DNA of 34,370 nt from Lachnospiraceae bacterium (GCA_015057365.1 SVEN01000030.1:1-34370), one strand, 5' to 3'; positions 8,445-15,280 are shown, numbered from the stretch's first letter. Numbers and translations: made by a program. Notes: generated by a model not told the origin, from the sequence alone.

Positions 8445-8464
8445 TTCTATCAACATTGTTAGAA
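8445..8464. promoter_or_regulatory. Imperfect 20-bp palindrome between the divergent RiPP promoters, candidate operator
   Basis: The sequence has the symmetry TTCTA-N-CAA-N2-TTG-N-TAGAA, with one mismatched pair per half-site. It sits just upstream of the -35 of the peptide promoter and inside the transcribed leader of the kinase gene, so one bound protein could influence both directions. No regulator gene is adjacent. Confidence 0.4.
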
Positions 8465-8467
8465 TTG

Positions 8468-8496
8468 TTGACTTTCCGTCGGTACACTGTTATTAT
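8468..8496 (+). promoter_or_regulatory. Sigma-A promoter of the small peptide gene
   Basis: TTGACT (8468-8473), a 17-bp spacer and TATTAT (8491-8496) give a near-consensus promoter about 40 bp before the peptide start codon. Confidence 0.75.
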
Positions 8497-8520
8497 AACA
8501 CCGTAAACAAAAAAAAACAA
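8492..8520 (-). promoter_or_regulatory. Sigma-A promoter of the kinase/AsnB operon
   Basis: On the minus strand TTGTTT (8520-8515), a 17-bp spacer and TATAAT (8497-8492) are present. Its -10 element physically overlaps the plus-strand -10 at 8491-8496, so the two promoters probably cannot be occupied together. Confidence 0.65.
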
Positions 8521-8538
8521 TTCAGGGAGGACGAAAAA

Positions 8539-8721
8539 ATGAAGACTTGGATGAACGCAGAAGTGGTAGAATTAAACATTGTAGCAACCGCTCAGGGTGG
8601 AGATTCTTTGACTACGCCTGATAACCAGTGGAAGGATAAAGAGACCGGAGATCTCTACACTTCTTATGCAAGCGGTAATGGTGAGAATGTGGATACCGAG
8701 GATTTCACTGTAATTAAGTAA
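8539..8721 (+). CDS. Small RiPP precursor-like peptide
   Basis: This 60-residue peptide has a very good ribosome site (GGGAGG, 8525-8530) and its own promoter and terminator, so it is very probably expressed. The first 20 residues look like a leader: Trp4, EL at 11-12, Ile14 and TAQGG at 17-21. The remainder is acidic and rich in Ser, Thr, Asp, Asn and Gly, with no Cys, which excludes lanthipeptide-, sactipeptide- or disulfide-type products. Lasso logic fits imperfectly. With Thr17 at -2, no acid falls at ring positions 7-9. Cleavage after Gln19 or Gly20 would allow a ring from Gly to Asp28 (9 or 8 residues), but leave a tail of 32 residues, long for a lasso. The divergent AsnB-like ligase and kinase are its likely modifying enzymes. 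Confidence 0.75.
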   Translation: MKTWMNAEVVELNIVATAQGGDSLTTPDNQWKDKETGDLYTSYASGNGENVDTEDFTVIK

Positions 8722-8737
8722 TTTCGATTTATTGAGG

Positions 8738-8765
8738 AACGAGGCAGGAATGCCTCGTTTTTTAC
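8738..8765 (+). terminator. Intrinsic terminator of the small peptide gene
   Basis: A 9-bp perfect stem (8738-8746 with 8751-8759) and a 4-base loop run into six T residues (8758-8763), 16 bases after the peptide's stop. Confidence 0.9.
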
Positions 8766-8794
8766 TTTATAGGAAATGGTGTATAAATACGATC

Positions 8795-8835
8795 CAGGGC
8801 CTGCGTGGCATGAAACCACGCAGGCCCTGATTTTT
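8795..8835 (+). terminator. Second strong terminator downstream of the peptide gene
   Basis: A 14-bp perfect GC-rich stem (8795-8808 with 8816-8829) and a 7-base loop are followed by ATTTTT. No gene lies between this and the previous terminator, so it is either a back-up or a relic of a lost gene. A further small hairpin (8836-8842 with 8855-8861) has a G-rich loop and no T-run; I cannot assign it. Confidence 0.8.
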
Positions 8836-8894
8836 GTGTAACGGAGGGGGGAGTGTTACACCGTATATCTCATTTTTAGAGGATTACGAAGTGA

Positions 8895-8996
8895 TTATCG
8901 TTTTCTTCCGTACAGAATCGCAAAGGTGAGTCCGCCTGCAAGAACAAGTACGGAGATTCCCAACAGAAGCAGTGTGGTTGTCAAACGGGGTGATTT
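8895..8996 (-). pseudogene. Remnant of the C-terminal anchor of a cell-surface protein
   Basis: Reading the minus strand towards the stop at 8895-8897 gives a run of Thr and Leu, a roughly 21-residue hydrophobic segment (LLLLGISVLVLAGG and on), and a positively charged end, YGRKR. This is the layout of a sortase-type or membrane-anchor tail. The frame stays open upstream for at least 200 bases but contains no ATG, GTG or ribosome site there, and it runs into the DegV promoter and gene. It is therefore a leftover 3' end. An LPXTG motif is not visible. The rest of 8836-9094 holds nothing else I can identify. Confidence 0.45.
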
Positions 8997-9094
8997 TATG
9001 CTGTGAAGTTTTTGTGTGGGTATAGTGCAAGAACTGTGAGCAAATGATGAAAAATAAAATATGTGTAAAATTTTTGCGGGAAACGGTTTTTTCG

Positions 9095-9123
9095 TTGCAT
9101 TCTTTCCCTTCTTCGTGTAAAAT
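9095..9123 (+). promoter_or_regulatory. Sigma-A promoter of the DegV gene
   Basis: TTGCAT (9095-9100), a 17-bp spacer and TAAAAT (9118-9123), 40 bp before the start codon at 9163. Confidence 0.65.
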
Positions 9124-9162
9124 TGTCTTTTGGATAGCAGTCTATCCGAAAGGAGAAAACAA

Positions 9163-10020
9163 ATGAGTAAGATTCGGATTATGGCAGACAGTACCTGTGA
9201 CTTGTCGCAGGAATTGATAGAAAAGTACGGGATTTCTGTACTTCCGTTAAATATTGTAATGGATGATACGTCATATCTGGACGGTGTGGAGACGACGCCG
9301 GATAAGATTTATGAATGGGCGGACGCAAACCGTACTACGCCGAAGACTTCGGCACCGGGCATTGAGGCTGCGGTGGAGTTTTTGCGCCCGGCAGTAGAAG
9401 CAGGAGACGAGGTTTGCTATCTGGGAATCAGCGAGCAGATGAGTGCTACTTGTCAGGTGCTTCGTCTGGCGGCGGAGGAGTTAGAGTATACGGAGCATGT
9501 GTGCGTGGTGGATTCCATGAACCTTTCCACCGGTATCGGTCTACAGGTGCTTACGGCGGCGGAAACGGCGCCGTGCGGTTGCAGCCTTGCGGAGTTGGAA
9601 GAGTTCTTAAAGGAGTACAGAGAGAGGGTACGGGCAAGCTTTGTGGTAGATACTTTGACTTATTTACAAAGAGGCGGACGTTGCAGTGCGGTAACGGCCT
9701 TGATGGGAAATGCCTTGAAGTTAAAGCCTCGTATTGCGGTGGCGGACGGTAAGATGGGGGTATCCAAAAAGTACCGCGGCAACCGAAAAAAAACGGTGCT
9801 GGACTATGTAAAGGATATGGAAGAGGATTTGTTACGTGCAGAAACAAAGCGCGTTTTCATTACCCATTCCGGAATCGAGCAGGAGATTGTGGAGGAAGTA
9901 AAGGCATATTTGGCCGGATTGGGGCATTTTGATGCGATTTATGTGACCAGAGCCGGCGGTGTGATTTCCAGTCATTGCGGACCGGGAACACTGGGTGTAT
10001 TGTTTGTGGAAGGGAAATAG
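9163..10020 (+). CDS. DegV family fatty-acid-binding protein
   Basis: This 285-residue cytosolic protein of the DegV/FakB family binds a fatty acid and, in characterised members, presents it to the kinase FakA. Family landmarks are the N-terminal ADSTCDLS, a TSAPG segment near residue 65, a SMNLSTG segment near residue 117, and the later TLTYLQRGGR. Length is normal for the family. ATG at 9163 is chosen because AAAGGAG ends 7 bp before it; the in-frame reading from 9130 has no ribosome site. No fakA gene is in the window, and DegV proteins often stand alone. It has its own promoter, and the palindromic hairpin at 10056-10083 may end its transcript. Confidence 0.9.
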   Translation: MSKIRIMADSTCDLSQELIEKYGISVLPLNIVMDDTSYLDGVETTPDKIYEWADANRTTPKTSAPGIEAAVEFLRPAVEAGDEVCYLGISEQMSATCQVLRLAAEELEYTEHVCVVDSMNLSTGIGLQVLTAAETAPCGCSLAELEEFLKEYRERVRASFVVDTLTYLQRGGRCSAVTALMGNALKLKPRIAVADGKMGVSKKYRGNRKKTVLDYVKDMEEDLLRAETKRVFITHSGIEQEIVEEVKAYLAGLGHFDAIYVTRAGGVISSHCGPGTLGVLFVEGK

Positions 10021-10025
10021 GTAAT

Positions 10026-10054
10026 TTGACAAAATGCTATGTCAGGAGTATAAT
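10026..10054 (+). promoter_or_regulatory. Sigma-A promoter of the copper operon
   Basis: TTGACA (10026-10031), a 17-bp spacer and TATAAT (10049-10054): consensus hexamers at ideal spacing. Such a strong promoter usually needs repression, and a long palindrome begins two bases downstream. Confidence 0.8.
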
Positions 10055-10055
10055 A

Positions 10056-10091
10056 CCCATAGTTAGGAGTTGCTAACTATGGGCGTTTTTT
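10056..10091 (+). terminator. Palindrome plus T-run at the copper operon start: operator, terminator or both
   Basis: An 11-bp perfect inverted repeat (10056-10066 with 10073-10083, 6-base centre) is followed by CG and six T residues (10086-10091). It lies 36 bp after the DegV stop, so it can terminate that transcript. It also starts right after the -10 element of the next promoter, an ideal place for a repressor. Half-sites are CCCATAGTTAG. I could not match this confidently to CsoR, CopY, Fur or DtxR consensus sites. Confidence 0.6.
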
Positions 10092-10122
10092 GTGTGATCA
10101 GAACGAGAAAGGTAGGTATACC

Positions 10123-12648
10123 ATGCAACAATATACAGTAACCGGCATGAGTTGTGCCGCCTGTAGTGCCCGGGTAGAAAAGGCAGTGTCTAAGGTAGCC
10201 GGTGTGAACAGCTGCTCCGTGAGTCTTCTGACCAATTCTATGGGAGTGGAGGGCACTGCTTCCGCAGAGGCGATTATTAAGGCGGTGGAACAGGCCGGAT
10301 ATCATGCCGAGATAAAGGGGGCGGAACCGGTACAAAGCCAGGGGGGAACGGAAGAGGATGATGTGCTGCGAGACCGGGAGACACCGGTGCTGCGACGAAG
10401 ATTGATTGCTTCGGTAGGCTTTTTACTGGTGCTTATGTATGTGTCCATGGGACATTGCATGTGGGGATGGCCGATGCCGGCCTTTTTTGACCATAATCCG
10501 GTGGCAATCGGATTGGTACAAATGATACTGGCAGCCATTGTCATGATGATTAATAAGAAATTTTTTACAAACGGTGTGAACGGCATTTTGCATCGTGCAC
10601 CGAATATGGATACTTTGGTGGCGTTGGGATCAGGGGCATCCTTTTGTTACAGTACGGTGATGTTGTTTGCCATGACGAGTGCTCAGGCGAAGGGCGATTT
10701 TGAGTCGGCCCACGCCTATATTCATGAGTTTTATTTTGAGTCGGCGGCTATGATTTTGGCGCTGATTACCGTGGGAAAAATGTTAGAGGCCCGGTCCAAG
10801 GGAAAGACTACCGATGCGTTAAAAGGCTTAATGAAGCTGGCACCGAAGACGGCTACCCTTTGGGTGGACGGAGCAGAAACTGAGGTACCGATTGAACAGC
10901 TAAAAAACGGTGATATGTTTGTGGTGCGGCCGGGAGAAAGTGTTCCGGTAGACGGAGTGATTTTGGAAGGCTCCTGTGCGGTGGACGAAGCTGCACTTAC
11001 CGGAGAAAGTATTCCGGTGGACAAAGCGACGGGAGATGCGGTTTCCGCAGCGACCATAAACCGTTCCGGTTTTATCCGGTGCAGGGCTACCAGAGTGGGT
11101 GAGGATACGACCTTGTCCCAAATTATAAAGATGGTCAGTGATGCGGCGGCTACGAAGGCACCGATTGCGAAGGTGGCGGATAAAGTGTCGGGAGTTTTTG
11201 TTCCGGCGGTCATTGGAATTGCGGCAGTGACTATTATTGTTTGGCTTTTGACCGGAGCATCCTTTGGATTTGCATTAGCCAGAGGAATTTCGGTGCTTGT
11301 TATCAGTTGTCCGTGTGCGCTGGGACTGGCCACACCGGTTGCGATTATGGTAGGAAACGGCGTGGGAGCAAAAAACGGCATATTGTTTAAGACGGCGGAA
11401 TCCTTAGAGCAAACCGGAAAGGTGTCTGTCGTAGTATTGGATAAAACGGGAACGATTACGGCGGGAGAACCTCGGGTGACGGATATTTTGCCGGCGGAAG
11501 GTTATGAGGAAAAAGAGTTGTTACAGTTGGCGCTGGATGTGGAGTGTAAGAGTGAGCATCCGCTTGCACGGGCGGTTTTAGCAAAGGCGCAGGATGAAAC
11601 ACTGACAGCCGGTGAGGTGACACAGTTCCGGGCATTGCCGGGAAACGGCCTATTTGCTTTACGAGGAGGTCATCCTGTATATGCGGGGAACGCGACCTAT
11701 ATTTCGGAGTATTGTGTACTTCCCGAGACTGTAAAAGAACAGGCGGAGGCCTTTGGGGCGGAAGGAAAAACGCCGCTGTTTTTTGCCGAGGCGGACAGAT
11801 TTGCCGGTATAATAGCAGTGGCGGATGTGATAAAAGAGGATAGTCCCCAGGCGGTAAAAGAATTGCAAACGATGGGTATCCGGGTGGTCATGCTGACCGG
11901 AGATAACGAACGTACGGCCAAAGCCATCGGTGCACAGGCAGGTGTGGATGAGGTGATTGCGGGAGTACTTCCGGAGGGGAAGGAAAACGTGATCCGTGAG
12001 TTACAGCACACCGGTAGGGTGGCCATGGTGGGGGACGGCATCAACGATGCTCCGGCACTGACGAGAGCGGACATCGGCATAGCCATAGGCGCGGGTGCGG
12101 ATGTGGCGGTAGATGCTGCGGATATTGTATTAATGAAAAGCCGACTGTCGGATGTGCCGGCGGCAATTCGTCTGAGTCGTGCAACCTTACGAAATATTCA
12201 CGAAAATCTGTTTTGGGCATTTATTTACAATGCCATCGGCATTCCGCTGGCAGCGGGAGTGTTTATTCCGTTATTCGGTCTGAAATTGAATCCGATGTTC
12301 GGCGCGGCAGCCATGAGCTTATCCAGCTTTTGCGTGGTTTCCAATGCATTACGCTTAAACTTTTTTAAGCTGTACAGTACGAAGCGGGATAAAAAACGCC
12401 GGGGAAAGCACCGGATGGAAAATGCCGAGGAAGGTGTGTTACGTCGTAGCTTAAAAGTCAAAGGCATGATGTGTGAGCATTGTGAAGCCCGGGTAAAGAA
12501 AGCATTAGAAGCACTGCCGCAGGTGGAATGTGCTACAGCAGACCATACAACGGGGCTGGTAACGGTGGAGCTTCGAGAAGCGGTAGAGGCCCGGCTTTTG
12601 AAAAAAACAGTGGAAGAGGAAGACTACAAGGTCCTTTCGATAAAATAA
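10123..12648 (+). CDS. copA: P1B-type Cu+-exporting ATPase with N- and C-terminal HMA domains
   Basis: This 841-residue membrane ATPase exports monovalent copper (possibly silver). Order of parts: an N-terminal heavy-metal domain with MSCAAC (Cys11, Cys14), membrane segments, the actuator domain, the intramembrane metal site CPC (396-398), the phosphorylated Asp440 in DKTGT, the SEHPLA motif, GDGINDAP, two last membrane helices, and then a second HMA domain with MCEHC (Cys784, Cys787). A C-terminal HMA domain is unusual, since most CopA proteins carry theirs only at the N-terminus. The charged linker before it (around residues 755-770) looks like a fusion joint. The start at 10123 has a modest AAAGGTAGG upstream, and an earlier in-frame GTG (10090) is unlikely. 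A small HMA protein follows after 26 bp. Confidence 0.94.
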   Translation: MQQYTVTGMSCAACSARVEKAVSKVAGVNSCSVSLLTNSMGVEGTASAEAIIKAVEQAGYHAEIKGAEPVQSQGGTEEDDVLRDRETPVLRRRLIASVGFLLVLMYVSMGHCMWGWPMPAFFDHNPVAIGLVQMILAAIVMMINKKFFTNGVNGILHRAPNMDTLVALGSGASFCYSTVMLFAMTSAQAKGDFESAHAYIHEFYFESAAMILALITVGKMLEARSKGKTTDALKGLMKLAPKTATLWVDGAETEVPIEQLKNGDMFVVRPGESVPVDGVILEGSCAVDEAALTGESIPVDKATGDAVSAATINRSGFIRCRATRVGEDTTLSQIIKMVSDAAATKAPIAKVADKVSGVFVPAVIGIAAVTIIVWLLTGASFGFALARGISVLVISCPCALGLATPVAIMVGNGVGAKNGILFKTAESLEQTGKVSVVVLDKTGTITAGEPRVTDILPAEGYEEKELLQLALDVECKSEHPLARAVLAKAQDETLTAGEVTQFRALPGNGLFALRGGHPVYAGNATYISEYCVLPETVKEQAEAFGAEGKTPLFFAEADRFAGIIAVADVIKEDSPQAVKELQTMGIRVVMLTGDNERTAKAIGAQAGVDEVIAGVLPEGKENVIRELQHTGRVAMVGDGINDAPALTRADIGIAIGAGADVAVDAADIVLMKSRLSDVPAAIRLSRATLRNIHENLFWAFIYNAIGIPLAAGVFIPLFGLKLNPMFGAAAMSLSSFCVVSNALRLNFFKLYSTKRDKKRRGKHRMENAEEGVLRRSLKVKGMMCEHCEARVKKALEALPQVECATADHTTGLVTVELREAVEARLLKKTVEEEDYKVLSIK

Positions 12649-12674
12649 CAAAAAAGTAAACGGAGGATAGAACT

Positions 12675-12932
12675 ATGATTAAGATTACCCTGGGTGTGGA
12701 AGGAATGAAGTGTGTAAAGTGTGAAGCCCGTATGGATGATACGGTGCGAAAGATGCTTTCGGTGGAGAAGGTAACCTCTTCTCATGAGAGTAATGAGACG
12801 GTGATTCTTGCGGAGGAAGATATTGCCGATGAGAAGTTGCAGGAGGCGGTAGTAAGTGCCGGTTTTGAATTAACCGGGATTGCCAGAGAACCGTATGAGA
12901 AGAAGGGCTTGTTCGGATTGTTCAAAAAGTAA
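12675..12932 (+). CDS. CopZ-like heavy-metal-associated protein
   Basis: This 85-residue cytosolic protein consists of one HMA domain with the metal motif MKCVKC (Cys13 and Cys16) and a short basic tail ending in GLFGLFKK. It probably carries copper to the ATPase encoded just upstream. Its motif context (CEAR after the second Cys) resembles the C-terminal HMA domain of the ATPase more than the N-terminal one, which suggests that fused domain came from a CopZ-like gene. A CGGAGG ribosome site precedes the ATG. CopZ proteins are usually about 68 residues; the extra length is the tail. Confidence 0.85.
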   Translation: MIKITLGVEGMKCVKCEARMDDTVRKMLSVEKVTSSHESNETVILAEEDIADEKLQEAVVSAGFELTGIAREPYEKKGLFGLFKK

Positions 12933-12937
12933 TCATC

Positions 12938-12966
12938 TTGACTTTACTCCCGGCTTGGAGTATCAT
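12938..12966 (+). promoter_or_regulatory. Sigma-A promoter of the aldose 1-epimerase gene
   Basis: TTGACT (12938-12943), a 17-bp spacer and TATCAT (12961-12966), 50 bp before the start codon and immediately after the CopZ stop. Confidence 0.65.
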
Positions 12967-13015
12967 TGGGTTATGCGGAGAACGGCGGCAGTCCGGCTCC
13001 CGGAAAGGAGAACGT

Positions 13016-14080
13016 ATGGGAATTACAACCAAGAGTTTCGGTAAGACAAAAAAGGGTGAAGAGGCGAAGCTTTACATTTTAGAAAATAAGAACGGCATGA
13101 AAGCAGTATTTTCCGATTTCGGTGCGGTGCTGGTAGAACTTTGGGTGCCGGATAAGAACGGTAAGCTGGAGGACGTGGTATTGGGTTTTGATACCCTTGC
13201 GGAGTATGAGGCAAATCCGACTTTCTTCGGTTCCTTTATCGGCAGATGCGGCAACCGTATCGGCGGAGCAAAGTTTACCATTGACGGTAAGGAGTACAAG
13301 GTAGAGGATAACGACAGCGGCAACTGCTTACACGGTGGTTCCGTAAGCTACGATAAGTATATGTATGAAGCTGAAACCTTCGTGGAAGAGGGGGGCTTAA
13401 GCATTGAGTTTTCTCGTCTCAGCCCGGATATGGAGCAGGGGTTCCCGGGAAATCTCGACATCACGGTAACCTACACTCTGACCGATGAGAACGAGCTTGC
13501 CATCGAGTATTTGACGGTGTCGGATAAGGCAACTATTGTAAACTTAACCAATCACTCCTACTTTAACCTGGCAGGCCATAATTCCGGCCTTGTAACGGAC
13601 CAGGAAGTATACATTGACGCGGATGCATTTACGGCAACGGATGCGAAGCTTATCCCGACCGGTGAGCTTGCGGATGTTACCGGTACACCGATGGACTTCC
13701 GCGTAAGAAAACCGTTAGCCGACGGTATTAACGATACGACTTGCGAAGCAATTCGTCTGGGCGGCGGATACGACCACAACTATGCATTAAACAACACCGG
13801 TGAGGAAGCGGAGTATGTAGCAGAGCTTTACGACAAGAAGAGCGGCCGTGTTATGGAGGTATTTACCGACCTTCCGGGCATGCAGTTGTATTCCGGTAAT
13901 TTTATCCGTGACGGATTAAAGGGAAAGGGCGGCTGCACCTACGGTAAGCGCCACGGTGTTTGCTTCGAGACCCAGTACTTCCCGAATGCCATGAACATCG
14001 AAAGCTTTAAGTCTCCGGTAGTAAAGGCATATGAAGAAGTGGAATCCATGACGGTATATAAATTTACGGTGGAGAAGTAA
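13016..14080 (+). CDS. galM: Aldose 1-epimerase (galactose mutarotase)
   Basis: This 354-residue cytosolic enzyme interconverts the alpha and beta anomers of aldoses, the entry step to the Leloir pathway. Catalytic and binding residues of the family are visible: His106 (CLHGG), His180 (NHSYFN), Asp253 (GGYDHNY) and the catalytic base Glu318 (FETQYFPN). RCGNRIGGAKF near the N-terminus is also characteristic, and length is normal. ATG at 13016 follows GGAAAGGAG; the in-frame start at 12938 would lie inside the promoter. No other galactose gene is adjacent, so it is probably a stand-alone housekeeping copy. Confidence 0.94.
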   Translation: MGITTKSFGKTKKGEEAKLYILENKNGMKAVFSDFGAVLVELWVPDKNGKLEDVVLGFDTLAEYEANPTFFGSFIGRCGNRIGGAKFTIDGKEYKVEDNDSGNCLHGGSVSYDKYMYEAETFVEEGGLSIEFSRLSPDMEQGFPGNLDITVTYTLTDENELAIEYLTVSDKATIVNLTNHSYFNLAGHNSGLVTDQEVYIDADAFTATDAKLIPTGELADVTGTPMDFRVRKPLADGINDTTCEAIRLGGGYDHNYALNNTGEEAEYVAELYDKKSGRVMEVFTDLPGMQLYSGNFIRDGLKGKGGCTYGKRHGVCFETQYFPNAMNIESFKSPVVKAYEEVESMTVYKFTVEK

Positions 14081-14133
14081 GATACATTTTGTAGTAGAAT
14101 ATAAAATCAAACATTATAGTGTATGTAGAATTA

Positions 14134-14170
14134 GAACGAGGCTGTCACATATCCTGCGACAGCCTCGTTC
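14134..14170. terminator. Bidirectional terminator between galM and upp
   Basis: A 13-bp perfect stem (14134-14146 with 14158-14170) lies between convergent genes and ends four bases before the upp stop codon. T-runs are weak on both sides. Confidence 0.7.
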
Positions 14171-14174
14171 GTAC

Positions 14175-14804
14175 TTATTTCGTTCCGTAGATACGGTCTC
14201 CGGCATCCCCGAGACCCGGTAAAATATATCCCTTTTCGTTGAGACGCTCGTCTTTGGCACCGACAAAGATGTTTACATCCGGATGCGCTTCCTGAAGCTT
14301 TTCAATGCCCTCCGGTGCAGCGATTAAGCACAAAAAGCGAATCTTTTTTATGCCACGCTTTTTTAAAAGATCGATAGCTGCAATAGCGGAACCGCCGGTG
14401 GCAAGCATTGGGTCAACTACAAAGATTTCGCGGTCGGCGGCATCCGACGGGAGCTTACAAAAATATTCTACCGGCTCTAAGGTTTCTTCGTTACGATAAA
14501 GACCGATGTGTCCCACCTTTGCATTCGGAGTCAGGTTTAAGATACCGTCCGCCATATGAAGACCTGCACGTAAAATAGGAACAACACAAAGCTTTTTGCC
14601 GGCGATTTCTTTTACTGTGGTCTTTACAAGCGGGGTCTCGATTTCTTTGTCGGCAAGCGGAAGGTTGCGGCTTGCTTCGTAATAAATCAGCATGGCGATT
14701 TCGGCAACCAGTGCACGGAACTCTTTGGTAGAGGTGTTTTTGTCGCGCATGATACCGATTTTGTGTTGAATTAACGGGTGATCCATAACAGTTACGATAG
14801 ACAT
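14175..14804 (-). CDS. upp: Uracil phosphoribosyltransferase
   Basis: This 209-residue cytosolic enzyme makes UMP from uracil and PRPP (pyrimidine salvage). The PRPP-binding loop [11 protein letters not shown] is present, with VPILRAGL upstream and the C-terminal uracil-binding GDAGDR segment; length is typical. GAAAGGAG precedes the ATG on the minus strand. A promoter probably lies at about 14870-14895 on that strand (TATACT or TACAGT as -10), but the -35 is ambiguous. Its upstream side faces the repeat array that starts at 14919. Confidence 0.95.
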   Translation of the reverse strand: MSIVTVMDHPLIQHKIGIMRDKNTSTKEFRALVAEIAMLIYYEASRNLPLADKEIETPLVKTTVKEIAGKKLCVVPILRAGLHMADGILNLTPNAKVGHIGLYRNEETLEPVEYFCKLPSDAADREIFVVDPMLATGGSAIAAIDLLKKRGIKKIRFLCLIAAPEGIEKLQEAHPDVNIFVGAKDERLNEKGYILPGLGDAGDRIYGTK

Positions 14805-14916
14805 AGAAAAGCTCCTTTCGGGAAAAAAATTGCGGTTTGTGAGAACGGTTCAAACAAAACCTACTGTATTCAGTATAGCAAATAATGTCGAGAAAGGGAA
14901 GAACTTTTAGAAGATT

Positions 14917-15067
14917 ATGTACAAGCATCGTGCTTCGCACTTGCCCGCACCTTCGTGACTGCGTCACTCGGTCGTGGGCGCGTTCGTATGACGTGAAAGC
15001 ATCGCGCTACGCGCGTGCCCTCGCCCCTCGCAGCACAGCTGCTCGGTCGTGGGCGCGTTCGTATGAC
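14917..15067 (+). repeat. Structured repeat copies A and B (tandem, partial)
   Basis: Copy A (14919-14992) has stem GTGC/GCAC (14930-14933 with 14937-14940), stem GTGAC/GTCAC (14955-14959 with 14963-14967) and the core at 14967-14992. Copy B follows directly (about 14995-15067) with different stems, CGCGC/GCGCG (15003-15007 with 15011-15015) and GCAGC/GCTGC (15030-15034 with 15038-15042), and an identical 26-nt core (15042-15067). A 44-nt segment (14917-14960) is repeated exactly at 15111-15154. Confidence 0.8.
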
Positions 15068-15070
15068 TAC

Positions 15071-15102
15071 ACAACCGCCTAAGAGCAAGCTCTTGCGGTT
15101 GT
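15071..15102. repeat. Long hairpin following repeat copy B
   Basis: ACAACCGC (15071-15078) pairs with 15095-15102, and an inner AAGAGC/GCTCTT stem (15081-15086 with 15089-15094) extends it. It sits where copies C and D also carry a long hairpin, but its sequence is unrelated to theirs. Confidence 0.65.
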
Positions 15103-15112
15103 TTGCCCACAT

Positions 15113-15247
15113 GTACAAGCATCGTGCTTCGCACTTGCCCGCACCTTCGTGACTACGTCACTCAGTTGAGGGCGCGTTCGCATGACAAAGAATCAGCCGT
15201 GAAACTTATTTCCCGGCTGATTCTTTGCATACTCACTTTGCTTGTAC
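15113..15247 (+). repeat. Structured repeat unit C (complete, 135 bp)
   Basis: Terminal 9-bp inverted repeats (15113-15121 and 15239-15247) enclose stem GTGC/GCAC (15124-15127 with 15131-15134), stem GTGAC/GTCAC (15149-15153 with 15157-15161), the core (15161-15186), a 13-bp perfect hairpin (15187-15199 with 15214-15226), and the conserved box GCATACTCACTTT (15227-15239). Read in reverse complement this is the same order as unit D at 3541-3680, with the box matching at 12 of 13 positions. Confidence 0.8.
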
Positions 15248-15280
15248 AAAAAAACATACCTCCGTGAGGAACGGAGGTAT
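15248..15280 (-). terminator. Minus-strand intrinsic terminator of the candidate small RNA
   Basis: A 10-bp perfect stem (15271-15280 with 15256-15265) and a 5-base loop are followed on the minus strand by G and seven T residues (15254-15248). The T-run exists only in this direction. Confidence 0.75.

Noticed and set aside
8539..8721. Confident lasso peptide assignment
   Set aside because: The ring rules are met only with non-standard cleavage (Thr at -3 or -4), the tail is very long and the protease and RRE genes are absent, so only a RiPP-like call is made.
14885..15118. Open frames on both strands across the repeat array
   Set aside because: They have no ribosome site, their Arg/Ser/Ala-rich products follow from GC-rich palindromes, and the region is explained by the repeat structure.
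14917..15247. CRISPR array
   Set aside because: Repeat spacing is irregular, repeats carry long internal hairpins, there are no uniform spacers and no cas genes are present.
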